A stretch of 10,047 nucleotides of DNA, taken from the NCBI GenBank assembly GCA_946611525.1, contig CAMODS010000036.1, positions 1-10,047 on the forward strand. Reading direction: 5' to 3'. Below the pieces are notes generated by a model that was not told the origin of the DNA, ran no database searches, and worked only from the letters and a program-made list of their open reading frames with translations. This document shows positions 1-7,700 of the stretch, piece by piece. The position numbers and the translations under genes were made by a program. Source of the DNA: an uncultured Lachnospiraceae bacterium (GTDB lineage: Bacteria > Bacillota > Clostridia > Lachnospirales > Lachnospiraceae). How positions within the stretch are numbered: the stretch's first letter is position 1; every line of letters starts with the position of its first letter.

Positions 1-11
1 CATACCCACTG

Positions 12-81
12 TATCCCGGATGCCATCAAATGGCTATGCCCATCTGTTATATCCCTGGCACCATCAAATGGCTATGCCCAT
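12..81. repeat. Tandem 38-bp duplication spanning the mraZ stop codon
   Basis: Positions 12-43 and 50-81 are near-identical copies at a 38-bp period; the last 21 bases of each (23-43 and 61-81) are exactly identical. The copy at 61-81 holds the final codons and stop of mraZ (stop at 64-66). The copy at 23-43 repeats the same five codons (M-G-I-A-I) and a TGA stop just downstream of the gene. Because 38 is not a multiple of three, the copies lie in different frames. Both carry a TGATG stop/start overlap on the minus strand. After the mraZ-proximal copy that ATG runs into a stop after five codons; after the distal copy it stays open to the window edge. Confidence 0.9.
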
Positions 82-495
82 GTCCGCCATGGCCCTTGCC
101 ATATCGTCCATATCGCCGATGGAATTGGCATCCGCCCAGTTTTTCTCATCCCAGAGTTCTAATCTTGTGAGCATACCTGCCAGTACCACATCCCGGTCTA
201 TGCCGGCAAACTCGCGAAGCCCCGCCGGGATCAACACTCTGCCCTGCTTGTCCAATTCACATGTCACTGCTCCAGCCAGAAAGAACCTGACTATGCGTCT
301 GGATTCCGGATCAGTCATTACCTTTTGTCTCAACTGATCCTCCACATTTTTCCACTCATCCATGGGATACAGATACAGGCACTTGTCCAGCCCCTTGGTA
401 GCAATAAACTCCTTGCCAAGCTGATCTCTAAGCTTGGAAGGAACTATCAGGCGACCTTTTTCATCTATGCTGTGTCTGTACTCACCTATAAACAT
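64..495 (-). CDS. mraZ: Transcriptional regulator MraZ
   Basis: MraZ is a DNA-binding regulator of the division and cell wall (dcw) cluster and is usually its first gene. The 143-residue product has the usual family length. It shows the two SpoVT/AbrB-like halves with the paired D-x-x-G-R signatures: DEKGRLIVPSKLR at residues 11-23 and DKQGRVLIPAGLR at 82-94. The start MFIGEYRHSID is the canonical MraZ N-terminus. It is preceded by GGGAG (503-507), seven bases before the ATG. The family forms ring-shaped oligomers that bind arrays of short direct repeats in the gene's own promoter, and such an array lies at 609-644. The gene reads out of the window to the left, where rsmH and ftsL would normally follow. 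The C-terminal tail (about residues 120-143) is acidic and methionine-rich, and its last codons are duplicated downstream. Confidence 0.97.
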   Translation of the reverse strand: MFIGEYRHSIDEKGRLIVPSKLRDQLGKEFIATKGLDKCLYLYPMDEWKNVEDQLRQKVMTDPESRRIVRFFLAGAVTCELDKQGRVLIPAGLREFAGIDRDVVLAGMLTRLELWDEKNWADANSIGDMDDMARAMADMGIAI

Positions 496-559
496 CTTTG
501 ATCTCCCATGGCCAATGGTAGCTGCCGGCGGTGGTGTCTTCTTTATTACGGATTTCCCT

Positions 560-611
560 CTTCAGGTAGCCTCTCGTTTGTGGCATTCTCTCCTGCCTCG
601 GGTAGCCTCTC
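560..611 (-). repeat. Short direct repeat in the mraZ leader
   Basis: The 11-mer GGTAGCCTCTC occurs exactly at 565-575 and 601-611, 36 bp apart. The similarity extends to 14 of 16 bases over 560-575 and 596-611. On the transcribed strand both copies read GAGAGGCTACC and lie in the predicted 5' untranslated leader of mraZ. The outer copy overlaps the GTGGAG box at 609-614. Function is unknown. Confidence 0.7.
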
Positions 612-644
612 CACTATATGGGAAAGTACTCCACTTCTCTCCAC
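609..644 (-). promoter_or_regulatory. Probable MraZ operator: three GTGGAG direct repeats
   Basis: On the minus strand GTGGAG occurs at 644-639, 634-629 and 614-609. Starts are 10 and 20 bp apart, so all boxes face the same side of the helix. The array begins just downstream of the predicted mraZ -10 element, covering the likely transcription start and early leader. MraZ is known to bind short G-rich direct repeats at about 10-bp spacing in its own promoter, and the spacing, position and orientation here fit autorepression. That this hexamer is the MraZ box in this organism is inference. Confidence 0.78.
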
Positions 645-654
645 CAGCAATTAC

Positions 655-683
655 ATACTACTACTTTACTTTGATAAAATCAA
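655..683 (-). promoter_or_regulatory. Predicted mraZ promoter
   Basis: On the minus strand a -35 element TTGATT (683-678) is separated by exactly 17 bp from a -10 element TAGTAT (660-655), which matches four of six consensus bases. Transcription would start near 648, giving a leader of about 150 nt before the mraZ ATG. The promoter sits between two GTGGAG clusters (609-644 and 707-722) and has phased A-tracts at and above the -35. The placement is consistent, but no transcript data are available. Confidence 0.6.
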
Positions 684-702
684 CAGAAAATCGCAGAAAA
701 TC
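676..702. promoter_or_regulatory. Phased A-tracts at and upstream of the mraZ -35
   Basis: AAAATC occurs at 676-681, 687-692 and 697-702, giving A4 tracts spaced 11 and 10 bp. The last two belong to a 10-bp tandem repeat of CAGAAAATC (684-692 and 694-702). In-phase A-tracts are known to bend DNA, and A/T-rich sequence just upstream of a -35 can act as an UP element. Both roles are inferred here from position. Confidence 0.5.
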
Positions 703-706
703 AACG

Positions 707-722
707 GTGGAGCGATGTGGAG
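707..722 (+). promoter_or_regulatory. Opposed pair of GTGGAG boxes upstream of the mraZ promoter
   Basis: On the plus strand GTGGAG occurs at 707-712 and 717-722, 10 bp apart. The 16-bp unit GTGGAG-N4-GTGGAG matches the reverse complement of 629-644 at 14 of 16 positions. The two units therefore form an inverted repeat with a 62-bp spacer that contains the whole mraZ promoter. This may be a second MraZ operator allowing looping or wrapping, or a site serving the divergent bioY side. The inverted arrangement is seen directly; the role is inference. Confidence 0.55.
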
Positions 723-925
723 CAAAATAATTCTCACGGGTTTTCGCTTATTTTGTACACCCCATCTCGCTTTACCACTATATATTGTGTTTGCAAGGTT
801 TCCTATGTAATTCTATACAAAATTTCCGCTCCACTTTTCATCAATTTCCACAACAGACCTGTTTTCCACTTCCCTCGTTCCAACCTCCCCCGCTAACTGA
901 CGTGACAAAATAGATACCGGAACGT

Positions 926-954
926 TTGAAAAAAAGCTCCATATGTGGTAAGAT
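926..954 (+). promoter_or_regulatory. Predicted bioY promoter
   Basis: TTGAAA (926-931) and TAAGAT (949-954) are separated by exactly 17 bp, each one or two mismatches from the sigma-70/sigma-A consensus. The start would fall near 961, giving a leader of about 27 nt. A GTGG at 945-948 overlaps the upstream edge of the -10, and a full GTGGAG (957-962) covers the likely transcription start. No BirA-type operator (GTTAAC-like inverted halves), the usual repressor site of Firmicute biotin genes, was found nearby. Confidence 0.65.
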
Positions 955-987
955 TTGTGGAGTTTTGTAAAAGGAGGAGTACTAGAA

Positions 988-1542
988 ATGAATAAGGAAA
1001 ACGTAAAGATGAAGATCAATGTGAAGCAGATGGTGATAACAGCCATGATGGCTGCAGTTTTATGCATTCTCGGTCCCCTGGCGATACCCATCGGGCCGGT
1101 GCCCCTGTCACTTACATTGGTGGGCGTATATCTCTGCTCCTATGTGCTGGGTGCAAAGCTGGGTGCGCTGGCTGTAGTGGTGTATGTGCTGCTTGGAGCC
1201 GTTGGACTTCCGGTGTTTTCAGGATTTGCAGGAGGTGCAGCAAAGCTTTTGGGCCCTACCGGAGGATATATTGTTGGATTTGTTCTGACAGCTTTGATCT
1301 GTGGGATATTCGTAGAGAAGTTTGATCGCTGGTACGTCCAGCTTGTGGGAATGATACTCGGACTTGCAGCCTGCTATCTCCTTGGCACACTTTGGTTTAT
1401 GGTGCAGGCTCACGTCACATTTGTTGAGGCGCTTGCCACCTGTGTTATCCCGTTTGTGGTATTTGATCTTATAAAGATAGCCCTGGGTATGGCCCTCGGT
1501 ATCACCATCAAAAAGGCACTCACGGCAGCAAACCTGATATAA
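988..1542 (+). CDS. bioY: Biotin transporter substrate-binding subunit BioY
   Basis: BioY is the membrane S-component of ECF-type biotin uptake. It captures biotin and works with the EcfA/EcfA'/EcfT energizing module, which is not in this window. The 184-residue product has the expected length and is almost entirely hydrophobic, with about six helices. Conserved BioY features are the GPVPLSLT loop (residues 36-43), GLPVF (73-77), the GPTGGY signature (89-94), and the C-terminal PF..FD..K region with D160 and K163. The ATG at 988 is chosen because AAAGGAGG (969-976) precedes it at normal spacing; an in-frame ATG at 955 would put this ribosome binding site inside the gene. It is divergent from mraZ and appears monocistronic, converging on the next gene at a shared hairpin. 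Confidence 0.95.
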   Translation: MNKENVKMKINVKQMVITAMMAAVLCILGPLAIPIGPVPLSLTLVGVYLCSYVLGAKLGALAVVVYVLLGAVGLPVFSGFAGGAAKLLGPTGGYIVGFVLTALICGIFVEKFDRWYVQLVGMILGLAACYLLGTLWFMVQAHVTFVEALATCVIPFVVFDLIKIALGMALGITIKKALTAANLI

Positions 1543-1598
1543 CACAAGGCATTGCAGTAATCCCAAGATAGCACAAGCTGCTAAAGTTAAGCACACAT

Positions 1599-1631
1599 AA
1601 AAAAATGGCCATCCCCATTGGGGATGGCCAT
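1599..1631 (-). terminator. Rho-independent terminator of the galactosidase operon, possibly bidirectional
   Basis: A perfect 12-bp stem (1605-1616 with 1620-1631) closes a 3-base loop. On the minus strand it is followed by seven T residues (complement of 1599-1605) and begins 18 bases after the galactosidase stop codon: a textbook intrinsic terminator. Read on the plus strand the same hairpin lies 62 bases past the bioY stop, but the following sequence is only a weak pyrimidine tract (CTTTCT). Termination in that direction would be less efficient. Confidence 0.9.
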
Positions 1632-1649
1632 CTTTCTGCTGAATTAATA

Positions 1650-3998
1650 TCAGACCACTTCCATAAAGTACATACGTGCATCAAAATCAGACATGACGCG
1701 GACGCTTCCATCCATATCAAAACCGCTGGATGTAAAGGCCTGGTGCAGCTGCACACCGCCGCTCATCAGCGCATCACCGTAAGCGGTATAATCCTCCACT
1801 TCGCTTTTGATAGTTACAAACTTTGAGATCACATTGTGGATGAACCCATCCTGCTTTACGTGGAAGGGAGTCACCGCATTTACCAGATCACCAAACATCT
1901 TTAAATCGATGGTACCCTCACGGCTGAAAAGATGATATCTCTTATCCGGATCCAGTCCGCGTGGTCTGTAGGTCTCGTGGGGATTGTTGGCCATGTTCTC
2001 ACGCTGAAAGATCATGCCCACGGCCTGACGCCGGTCACGGGAAACCACTGTCCACTCCGTCACATTCCCAATGCGGCTGCGATAAAAGGTGCCGTACTGC
2101 ATACACTCCCTGAAACGCTTGTATATCTCGATCTGCTTTTTAATAGCTTCCAGGTCCGACTTTTTCATATCGGAAAGATTGCACTCATATCCCAGCACCC
2201 CAAATGACGCTACCGCAAAACGTGCATCTATGGGCGTCTTTCTAAGTGTCTGGTGGTTTGGCACATTACTCACATGGGCACTTACCGTACTCATGGGGTA
2301 GCCGTAGCTGTATCCGTTTTGAATGGTAAGACGGGACGTGGCATCAGTGTTGTCACTGGCCCAGATCTGAGGAAAATAGCAAAGCATGCCCAGATCAAAA
2401 CGGCAGCCACCGCTGGCACAGCCCTCAAAAAGCACATGAGGAAATGACGTGGTAAGCTCACGGGCCAGGCGATAAAAACCCATAATGTATCTGTGAGCCA
2501 CCTCTCCCTGGCGGGACTTGTCCAGATACTGGGAATAGATGTCGGAAAAGATCCTGTTCATATCCCATTTTACATAGTCCACATCCTGTGAGATCACATC
2601 CTTCATTGCAGCGACCATATGATCCACCACTGCAGGATTGGAAAAGTCCAAAACTCTCTGGGTGCGACCTTCGGAGTGGTGCTTTCCCGGAATCTCCATG
2701 GACCACTCGGGGTGGGCACGGTACAGATCCGAATCAGCATTTACCATCTCGGGCTCGATCCAGATACCGAACTTTAATCCGATATCATGGATCCTCTTTG
2801 CCAGTCCCTTGATGCCGTGGGGAAGCTTTTTTGTATTTACCGACCAGTCCCCCAGTGAACGCTTGTCATCATCTCTGACACCGAACCATCCGTCATCCAT
2901 AACGAAAAGTTCCACGCCCACTTCCTTCCCCTTTTTTGCCAGGGAAACCAGACTCTTTTCAGATATATTAAAATAATTGGCTTCCCAGCTGTTTAGAAGG
3001 ACCGGTCTAGCTTTTTTTGACCATTCACCTCTAACGATGTGATCGTTTACAAAGGAATGCATGTTGTGGCTCATGCCCTCATGACCTGCTGTCGAAAATG
3101 TCATGACAGCCTCAGGCGCTTCAAATGTCTCACCAGGCGCAAGAGTAAATGCGAACTGGGTGGGATTGATGCCGGTAACCACCCGGGTCTTGCCATAAGG
3201 ATTGACCTCGATGGCCTCATAGTGATTGCCTGAATAGATGAGGTTGAAACCATAGCAGTCTCCTGCCGTCTCACCTGTGCCCGGACGGCTTATCATGATA
3301 AAAGGGTTGGCCCTGTTGGAGGATGATCCCGTAAAGGATGAGTTTACAAACTTGCCTGCGGCAACCACTGTATCAGTAAGCTGCATCTCCTTTATCCACG
3401 CGCCGTTGAAGGTGGAAACCGTAAGTCCCTTTTCAAAGAAATCAACCTGGGTGGACATCATGCGGCGAAGCACCACATCGGCATCCCCCGTATTTATAAA
3501 TCTTGCACTACGTGTGATCACATCCTCAGCCTCATACACATAGTAGTGAAGCTCTATGGTGTAGCCGTTGTTTTTATCCTTTAGATAAATGATAAGCTGC
3601 TCCACCTCATCGCCAAAGGATCCCGGAAGTGTCTCATACTCCTCCTTGCCGGACTTTGTCTCATCGTGGTCATAGACAAAATCGGTGGTAGCGCTACCAT
3701 CTGCTGCCGTAAGTTCCACAAAGGGTTCCCTGATGTCGCCCTTGCCGTAGCCTGACATCTCAAGCGCCACATCCTCCAGTGTAAAGTCAGGATGCTCGGC
3801 GTCGTAGTTGATGGAATTGCCCTGGCCAAAGGATCTCTTTTCGCTCATAGCCTCTAAGTCCTCGGGCTTTTCTGCAGTGATGCGTGCTCCGTAATGAATG
3901 TGCTCCAGCTGGCCGGTGTCCATGACTTTAAAGACATAGGATGTGTTTTTCGTGGAAAGCACAAATCCCGGCTTCGCTCCTTCGATCTTTTTTATCAT
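1650..3998 (-). CDS. Alpha-galactosidase, glycoside hydrolase family 36
   Basis: This retaining enzyme hydrolyses terminal alpha-1,6-galactose from melibiose, raffinose-family sugars or related glycans. The 782-residue product is slightly longer than typical bacterial GH36 enzymes (about 720-750) and has no signal peptide, so it should be cytoplasmic and act on imported oligosaccharides. Domains: N-terminal beta-sandwich (about 1-320), catalytic (beta/alpha)8 barrel (about 330-640), C-terminal beta domain. Visible active-site motifs are NSWEA (336-340), MDDGWFG (367-373, substrate-binding Asp pair), YVKWDMN with the nucleophile D479, the CASGGCRFD segment (527-535), and WASDNTD with the acid/base D549. 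The start is fixed by AAAGGAGG (4006-4013). It is the last gene of the hisA-kinase-regulator block and ends at a strong terminator. No transporter or other sugar gene is adjacent, so the exact substrate is unknown. Confidence 0.95.
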   Translation of the reverse strand: MIKKIEGAKPGFVLSTKNTSYVFKVMDTGQLEHIHYGARITAEKPEDLEAMSEKRSFGQGNSINYDAEHPDFTLEDVALEMSGYGKGDIREPFVELTAADGSATTDFVYDHDETKSGKEEYETLPGSFGDEVEQLIIYLKDKNNGYTIELHYYVYEAEDVITRSARFINTGDADVVLRRMMSTQVDFFEKGLTVSTFNGAWIKEMQLTDTVVAAGKFVNSSFTGSSSNRANPFIMISRPGTGETAGDCYGFNLIYSGNHYEAIEVNPYGKTRVVTGINPTQFAFTLAPGETFEAPEAVMTFSTAGHEGMSHNMHSFVNDHIVRGEWSKKARPVLLNSWEANYFNISEKSLVSLAKKGKEVGVELFVMDDGWFGVRDDDKRSLGDWSVNTKKLPHGIKGLAKRIHDIGLKFGIWIEPEMVNADSDLYRAHPEWSMEIPGKHHSEGRTQRVLDFSNPAVVDHMVAAMKDVISQDVDYVKWDMNRIFSDIYSQYLDKSRQGEVAHRYIMGFYRLARELTTSFPHVLFEGCASGGCRFDLGMLCYFPQIWASDNTDATSRLTIQNGYSYGYPMSTVSAHVSNVPNHQTLRKTPIDARFAVASFGVLGYECNLSDMKKSDLEAIKKQIEIYKRFRECMQYGTFYRSRIGNVTEWTVVSRDRRQAVGMIFQRENMANNPHETYRPRGLDPDKRYHLFSREGTIDLKMFGDLVNAVTPFHVKQDGFIHNVISKFVTIKSEVEDYTAYGDALMSGGVQLHQAFTSSGFDMDGSVRVMSDFDARMYFMEVV

Positions 3999-4005
3999 TT
4001 ATTAA

Positions 4006-4013
4006 CCTCCTTT
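4006..4013 (-). promoter_or_regulatory. Ribosome binding site of the alpha-galactosidase
   Basis: AAAGGAGG on the minus strand lies seven bases before the galactosidase ATG and overlaps the TAA stop of the preceding response regulator (4012-4014). This near-perfect site decides the start codon and suggests translation of the two genes is coupled. Confidence 0.9.
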
Positions 4014-4776
4014 AAAGTATCATCCCAAAAAACTTTCCCAGCTCTGCCAAAAGATCATCCTGGGTGATAGTTTTAAGTAAATAATTCTGTGGCTTTAGAG
4101 CCACCACCTTCATGACTGACTCCTTGTCGCTTTTGCCGGTTAAAAAGAAAACCGGTATATCCCTAAAGGCCGCCTCAGACCTAAGCATCTCCAAAACCTG
4201 GGGACCCGATACCACAGGCATCTCATAATCCAAAAGAATGAGGTCGGCGTGATTTTTGGCCAGCCACGCCAGCGCCTGTGTGCCGGAGGTGACCATTGCC
4301 ACTTTAAAATACTTCCTCAGCCAGCCACGGATGACTCCCATGTAGGTGGGGTCGTCATCGATGATGAGTATTGACTTCATGCCGCCAACCCCACGGCCTC
4401 CTGCAGCGAAGCTGGTATGAAGCCTGTCGATGTATTTTTCTATCTGAAGGGGACGCATGAAGACCTCTGCTATATTATCCGATGAAATGGTCTTTTTCAT
4501 ATATCCCACGTCATCCGAATCTCCGATGATGATGATCCGCTTGTTGGTCTCGGACATCTTGTCATTTAGATAGATCATCACGTCATGTCCCGGCCTCTCA
4601 TCCTTGTCCATGTAATAGGTGATAATATCTGCCTTATCAAAGGCTCCGGAAAGTGCGGTGACATCCGACGCCGTATAAAAAACGCCAATACCGGCATCCT
4701 CCAGCTTTTTTTCCAGAGACCTGATGAGAAATGTCTCCTTGCCACCCGTGATCATCACGGTCTTTTTTTCCCTCAT
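4012..4776 (-). CDS. Response regulator with tandem receiver domains and no output domain
   Basis: The 254-residue protein has an intact C-terminal receiver (about 133-254): acidic pocket D140-D142, phospho-acceptor D183 in LLDYEMP, T213 in FLTGK and K235 in LLKT. The N-terminal half (about 5-122) follows the receiver secondary-structure pattern (beta strands at VMITGG, ADIITYY, RIIIIGD and EVFMRPL). It lacks the acidic pair, phospho-acceptor and lysine, so it looks like an inactive pseudo-receiver. No DNA-binding, GGDEF or enzyme domain follows; the protein ends at residue 254. Translation starts at an ATG overlapping the kinase stop by one base (TAATG), with GGGGAG (4785-4790) eight bases upstream, so it is tightly coupled to the kinase. 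Its likely partner is the kinase HPt domain. An internal ATG at residue 133 could give the receiver alone, but no well-spaced ribosome binding site supports it. Confidence 0.88.
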   Translation of the reverse strand: MREKKTVMITGGKETFLIRSLEKKLEDAGIGVFYTASDVTALSGAFDKADIITYYMDKDERPGHDVMIYLNDKMSETNKRIIIIGDSDDVGYMKKTISSDNIAEVFMRPLQIEKYIDRLHTSFAAGGRGVGGMKSILIIDDDPTYMGVIRGWLRKYFKVAMVTSGTQALAWLAKNHADLILLDYEMPVVSGPQVLEMLRSEAAFRDIPVFFLTGKSDKESVMKVVALKPQNYLLKTITQDDLLAELGKFFGMIL

Positions 4777-7700
4777 TATCTGTTCTCCCCATTTATTATC
4801 AAAGCGCGTATGCCATCCCAGTCAAGCTGGCGCAACCGCTTTTCTATATTTTTAAATTTTACCGCATCTTCCTTGTTTAGTCGATAGTTTTTAATCTCTG
4901 CCAGGGTCATTTCCACGGAATCGTAATCCATCATATCCGCCATCTCCAAAATGGACTCACAGGCGTCGGCTAACATGGACTCATCAATCGGCTCTCTGTC
5001 ATCATCCTCTTCTTCATCATCCACATCCAAAAATGACAGGGGCTCATCATAGGATTTAAAACGGTCCAAAAGCTCACCGGTATGCTCCACCACATACTCA
5101 TGATCCCCTGACTTTCCGGCATCCTCGAGACGCTCTGCCATTTTTGACAGCTCGCCCAGCCCCACCAGCCTGGCGGCAGTCTTTAGAGCATGTACCTTTA
5201 TGGTCAAAAACTCATAATCGCCACGGGCCAAAGCACCACTGATCTCGTCGGCCTTTTCATCCATGGTATCGTAAAACATGCGGACCGTATTTATATAGGC
5301 ATCCCGTGATCCGCAGGACCTTATGGCTCCGGCAGGATCCATATCATCTATCTCTTCAAGTCTTTGGATAATGACATCCGCGGCGTCATCATCACCGGCG
5401 GGTTTATCATTTTCGGCCGCTGTCTCATCCGGATCCAGGCAAAGCTCATCCGGCACGTGTTTTTTTATGGTCTCCTCTAAAAGATCTCCGTCCACGGGCT
5501 TTGCAAGATAACCGGTAAAGCCTTTTTTCACATAATAGGTGTCGCCATTGTGTGCGGCGTTTGCGGTAAGAGCATAAACCGGAACATCATAACCGGCTTC
5601 CCTGATATGCTGCATGGTCTCGATGCCGTCCATCTCAGGCATCATGTGATCCAAGAATACAGCATGGTAGCCGGATGGAGCTCCCAAAGGATGCTCACCT
5701 CCTGCGGCAGCCTCCAATTTTTCAAGACATTCCCGGCCGGAAAGTGCCGTATCCACCTGCACATGGGTAGCAGATAAAAGCCCCCGGATAACGGTGAGGT
5801 TCATGTCGGAATCATCCACCACCAAAACCCTGGCCTCAGGTGCGATCAGGGCAGGCACATAGGAATCGTCCTCTGACTCTTCAGGCTCCTCCTCCGTAAA
5901 CTCACCAATGGGTGTAGCATCCACCACCTTTTGGGAAACGGTAAACCAGAAGGTGGATCCCCTGCCATAGACCGAATCCACATGGAGATCATCACCCATG
6001 AGATTTACAAACTGCTTGGAGATATTAAGCCCCAGGCCGGTACCCTGGATGCCGGTATTCTTTTTCTCATCCAGCCGGTCAAAGGCTGAAAAAAGCTTGT
6101 CCATATCCTCCTCGCGGATACCCATACCGGTATCGCTGACACAGTAGAGCACGGACATTACGGGAAGATCGGTACTGTCTGCCGTGTCCGCTTTTACACC
6201 GGATGCAGCAGAATGATCCGTCACACTTTTAACCTCCAGGATAAAAGAACCCTCATGAGTATACTTTACTGCATTGGTCAAAAGGTTTAATACCACCTGC
6301 TTTATCTTCCCGTCATCGCCGTAAAGCATCCGCGGCAGCTTTTCGTCTATATCGATCTTAAACTCAAGCCCCTTGTCGGCTGAGCGCACACGGATCATGT
6401 TACAGATACCGCGCAGCATATCCACAGTGTCGTACTCCCTCTCCACCAGGTTCATCTTGCCGGACTCCACCTTGGACAGATCCAAAATATCATTTACCAA
6501 AGAAAGTAGTGACTCAGATGCACGCTTTATGGACTTTGCATAGCCTGTTACCGCTGCAGAATACTTTTTGCCGGCTGCTGACCTGTCCTCCCTGAGTATC
6601 ATCTCATCCATGCCCATGATGGTATTGATGGGTGTGCGGATCTCGTGGGACATGTTGGCCAAAAACCGGGACTTGGCACTGTTGGCGCGCTCAGCCTCCT
6701 CCTTTGCTTCACGGATCTGGCGGTACTGTCGGGCAACGGTAGTGGTCTTTATCACGTAGTAAACCGCATATCCCGCAGCCGCCATGGCAAGCGCTACCAA
6801 AAGCAGTCTAAACCACAAAAGCTCCATCAGCGCAGGCGCCTTTTTTATAAAAAACTCCTCGTCACGCTCGATGGTCCTTTCGATAGGATCCAAAACCTGA
6901 ACGTGGAGAGTATAGTCGCCGTAGGGCAGATTGGTGTAGTTTAGGGAAGTCATATTCTCATGATACACCGTATATCCGTCATCATGATACCCCTCCAGAT
7001 ACATTTTTATCAGGGGGTTTTTCAGATTGTAGTTTAAAATAGCAGGTAAGATCTGCACACGCCCATCGCCCTTTGGCAGATGATACACGCCGGCATCATC
7101 CGGCAGGATCCTGGTATCGTCATAGGTGATATAGTTTATCAAAATGTTGTAGTTGGTATTTGCCAGGTCATAGTGACCCGCAGAAACCCTCCGCACGCCA
7201 TCGGTACAGCAGATGTAAAACACCCTCTCGCCACCCACATCAAGTGTCACGTTCCAGGCGTTGGCTGTGGGAGTAGTGGTAAAGCCCCTGCTGGTGTCCA
7301 AAATGGTGTAGTTGTATCCATCCTCACTGTCCGCGATAAGGTCCTCATACTTAGTGACAAATATCCCCGCCGAGGAGACCACCAGAGCCTGTCCGTCGCC
7401 GCTGAAAAGAATGTCGTAGTTGTTGGTATAGGGGAAGTTTTTAAGCCGCCTGATGCCTGTAGTGTTTCCGAAATAAAGTGCGTTACTGGTAACATAGAGG
7501 TAACCGCCGTCCGGGGTGGGCACTATACGAAGCACCACCAGGGTATCAAGCCCGTCTGCTTTGTCGATGCGCTCACTGATCCTGCCGGCTTTTATCCGGT
7601 ATATGCCGTCTCCGTCGGAGCCTGCCAAAATGGATCCGTCCTCGTCCTCCACCATGGTAAGTACCTGGGCCACTATACCATCATCCTCGCCAATGGTTCC

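Noticed and set aside
1..26. Start of rsmH on the minus strand
   Set aside because: ATG codons at 26-24 and 3-1 are possible, but neither has a good ribosome binding site and too few residues are visible to recognise the protein; only gene order suggests rsmH.
724..756. Hairpin from AAAATAA and TTATTTT
   Set aside because: About an 8-bp A/T stem with a 17-base loop and no T-run; too weak to call a terminator.
841..870. DnaA boxes (TTTCCACA- and TTTTCCACT-like words)
   Set aside because: They miss consensus positions, are only two, and no origin-like AT-rich unwinding region or dnaA/dnaN gene is near.
880..960. BirA operator upstream of bioY
   Set aside because: Only an isolated GCTAACTG-like half was seen; no paired inverted halves at the expected spacing.
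955..987. Upstream in-frame ATG start for bioY
   Set aside because: It would place the strong AAAGGAGG site inside the gene and overlap the predicted promoter; the ATG at 988 has ideal spacing.
813..1091. 92-codon minus-strand open frame with a hydrophobic segment
   Set aside because: It is antisense to the start of bioY, covers the bioY promoter, and has no convincing ribosome binding site.
4763..4769. A7 run near the start of the response regulator as a phase-variable tract
   Set aside because: Seven A in AAA/AAG lysine codons is common in such genomes and nothing else suggests switching.
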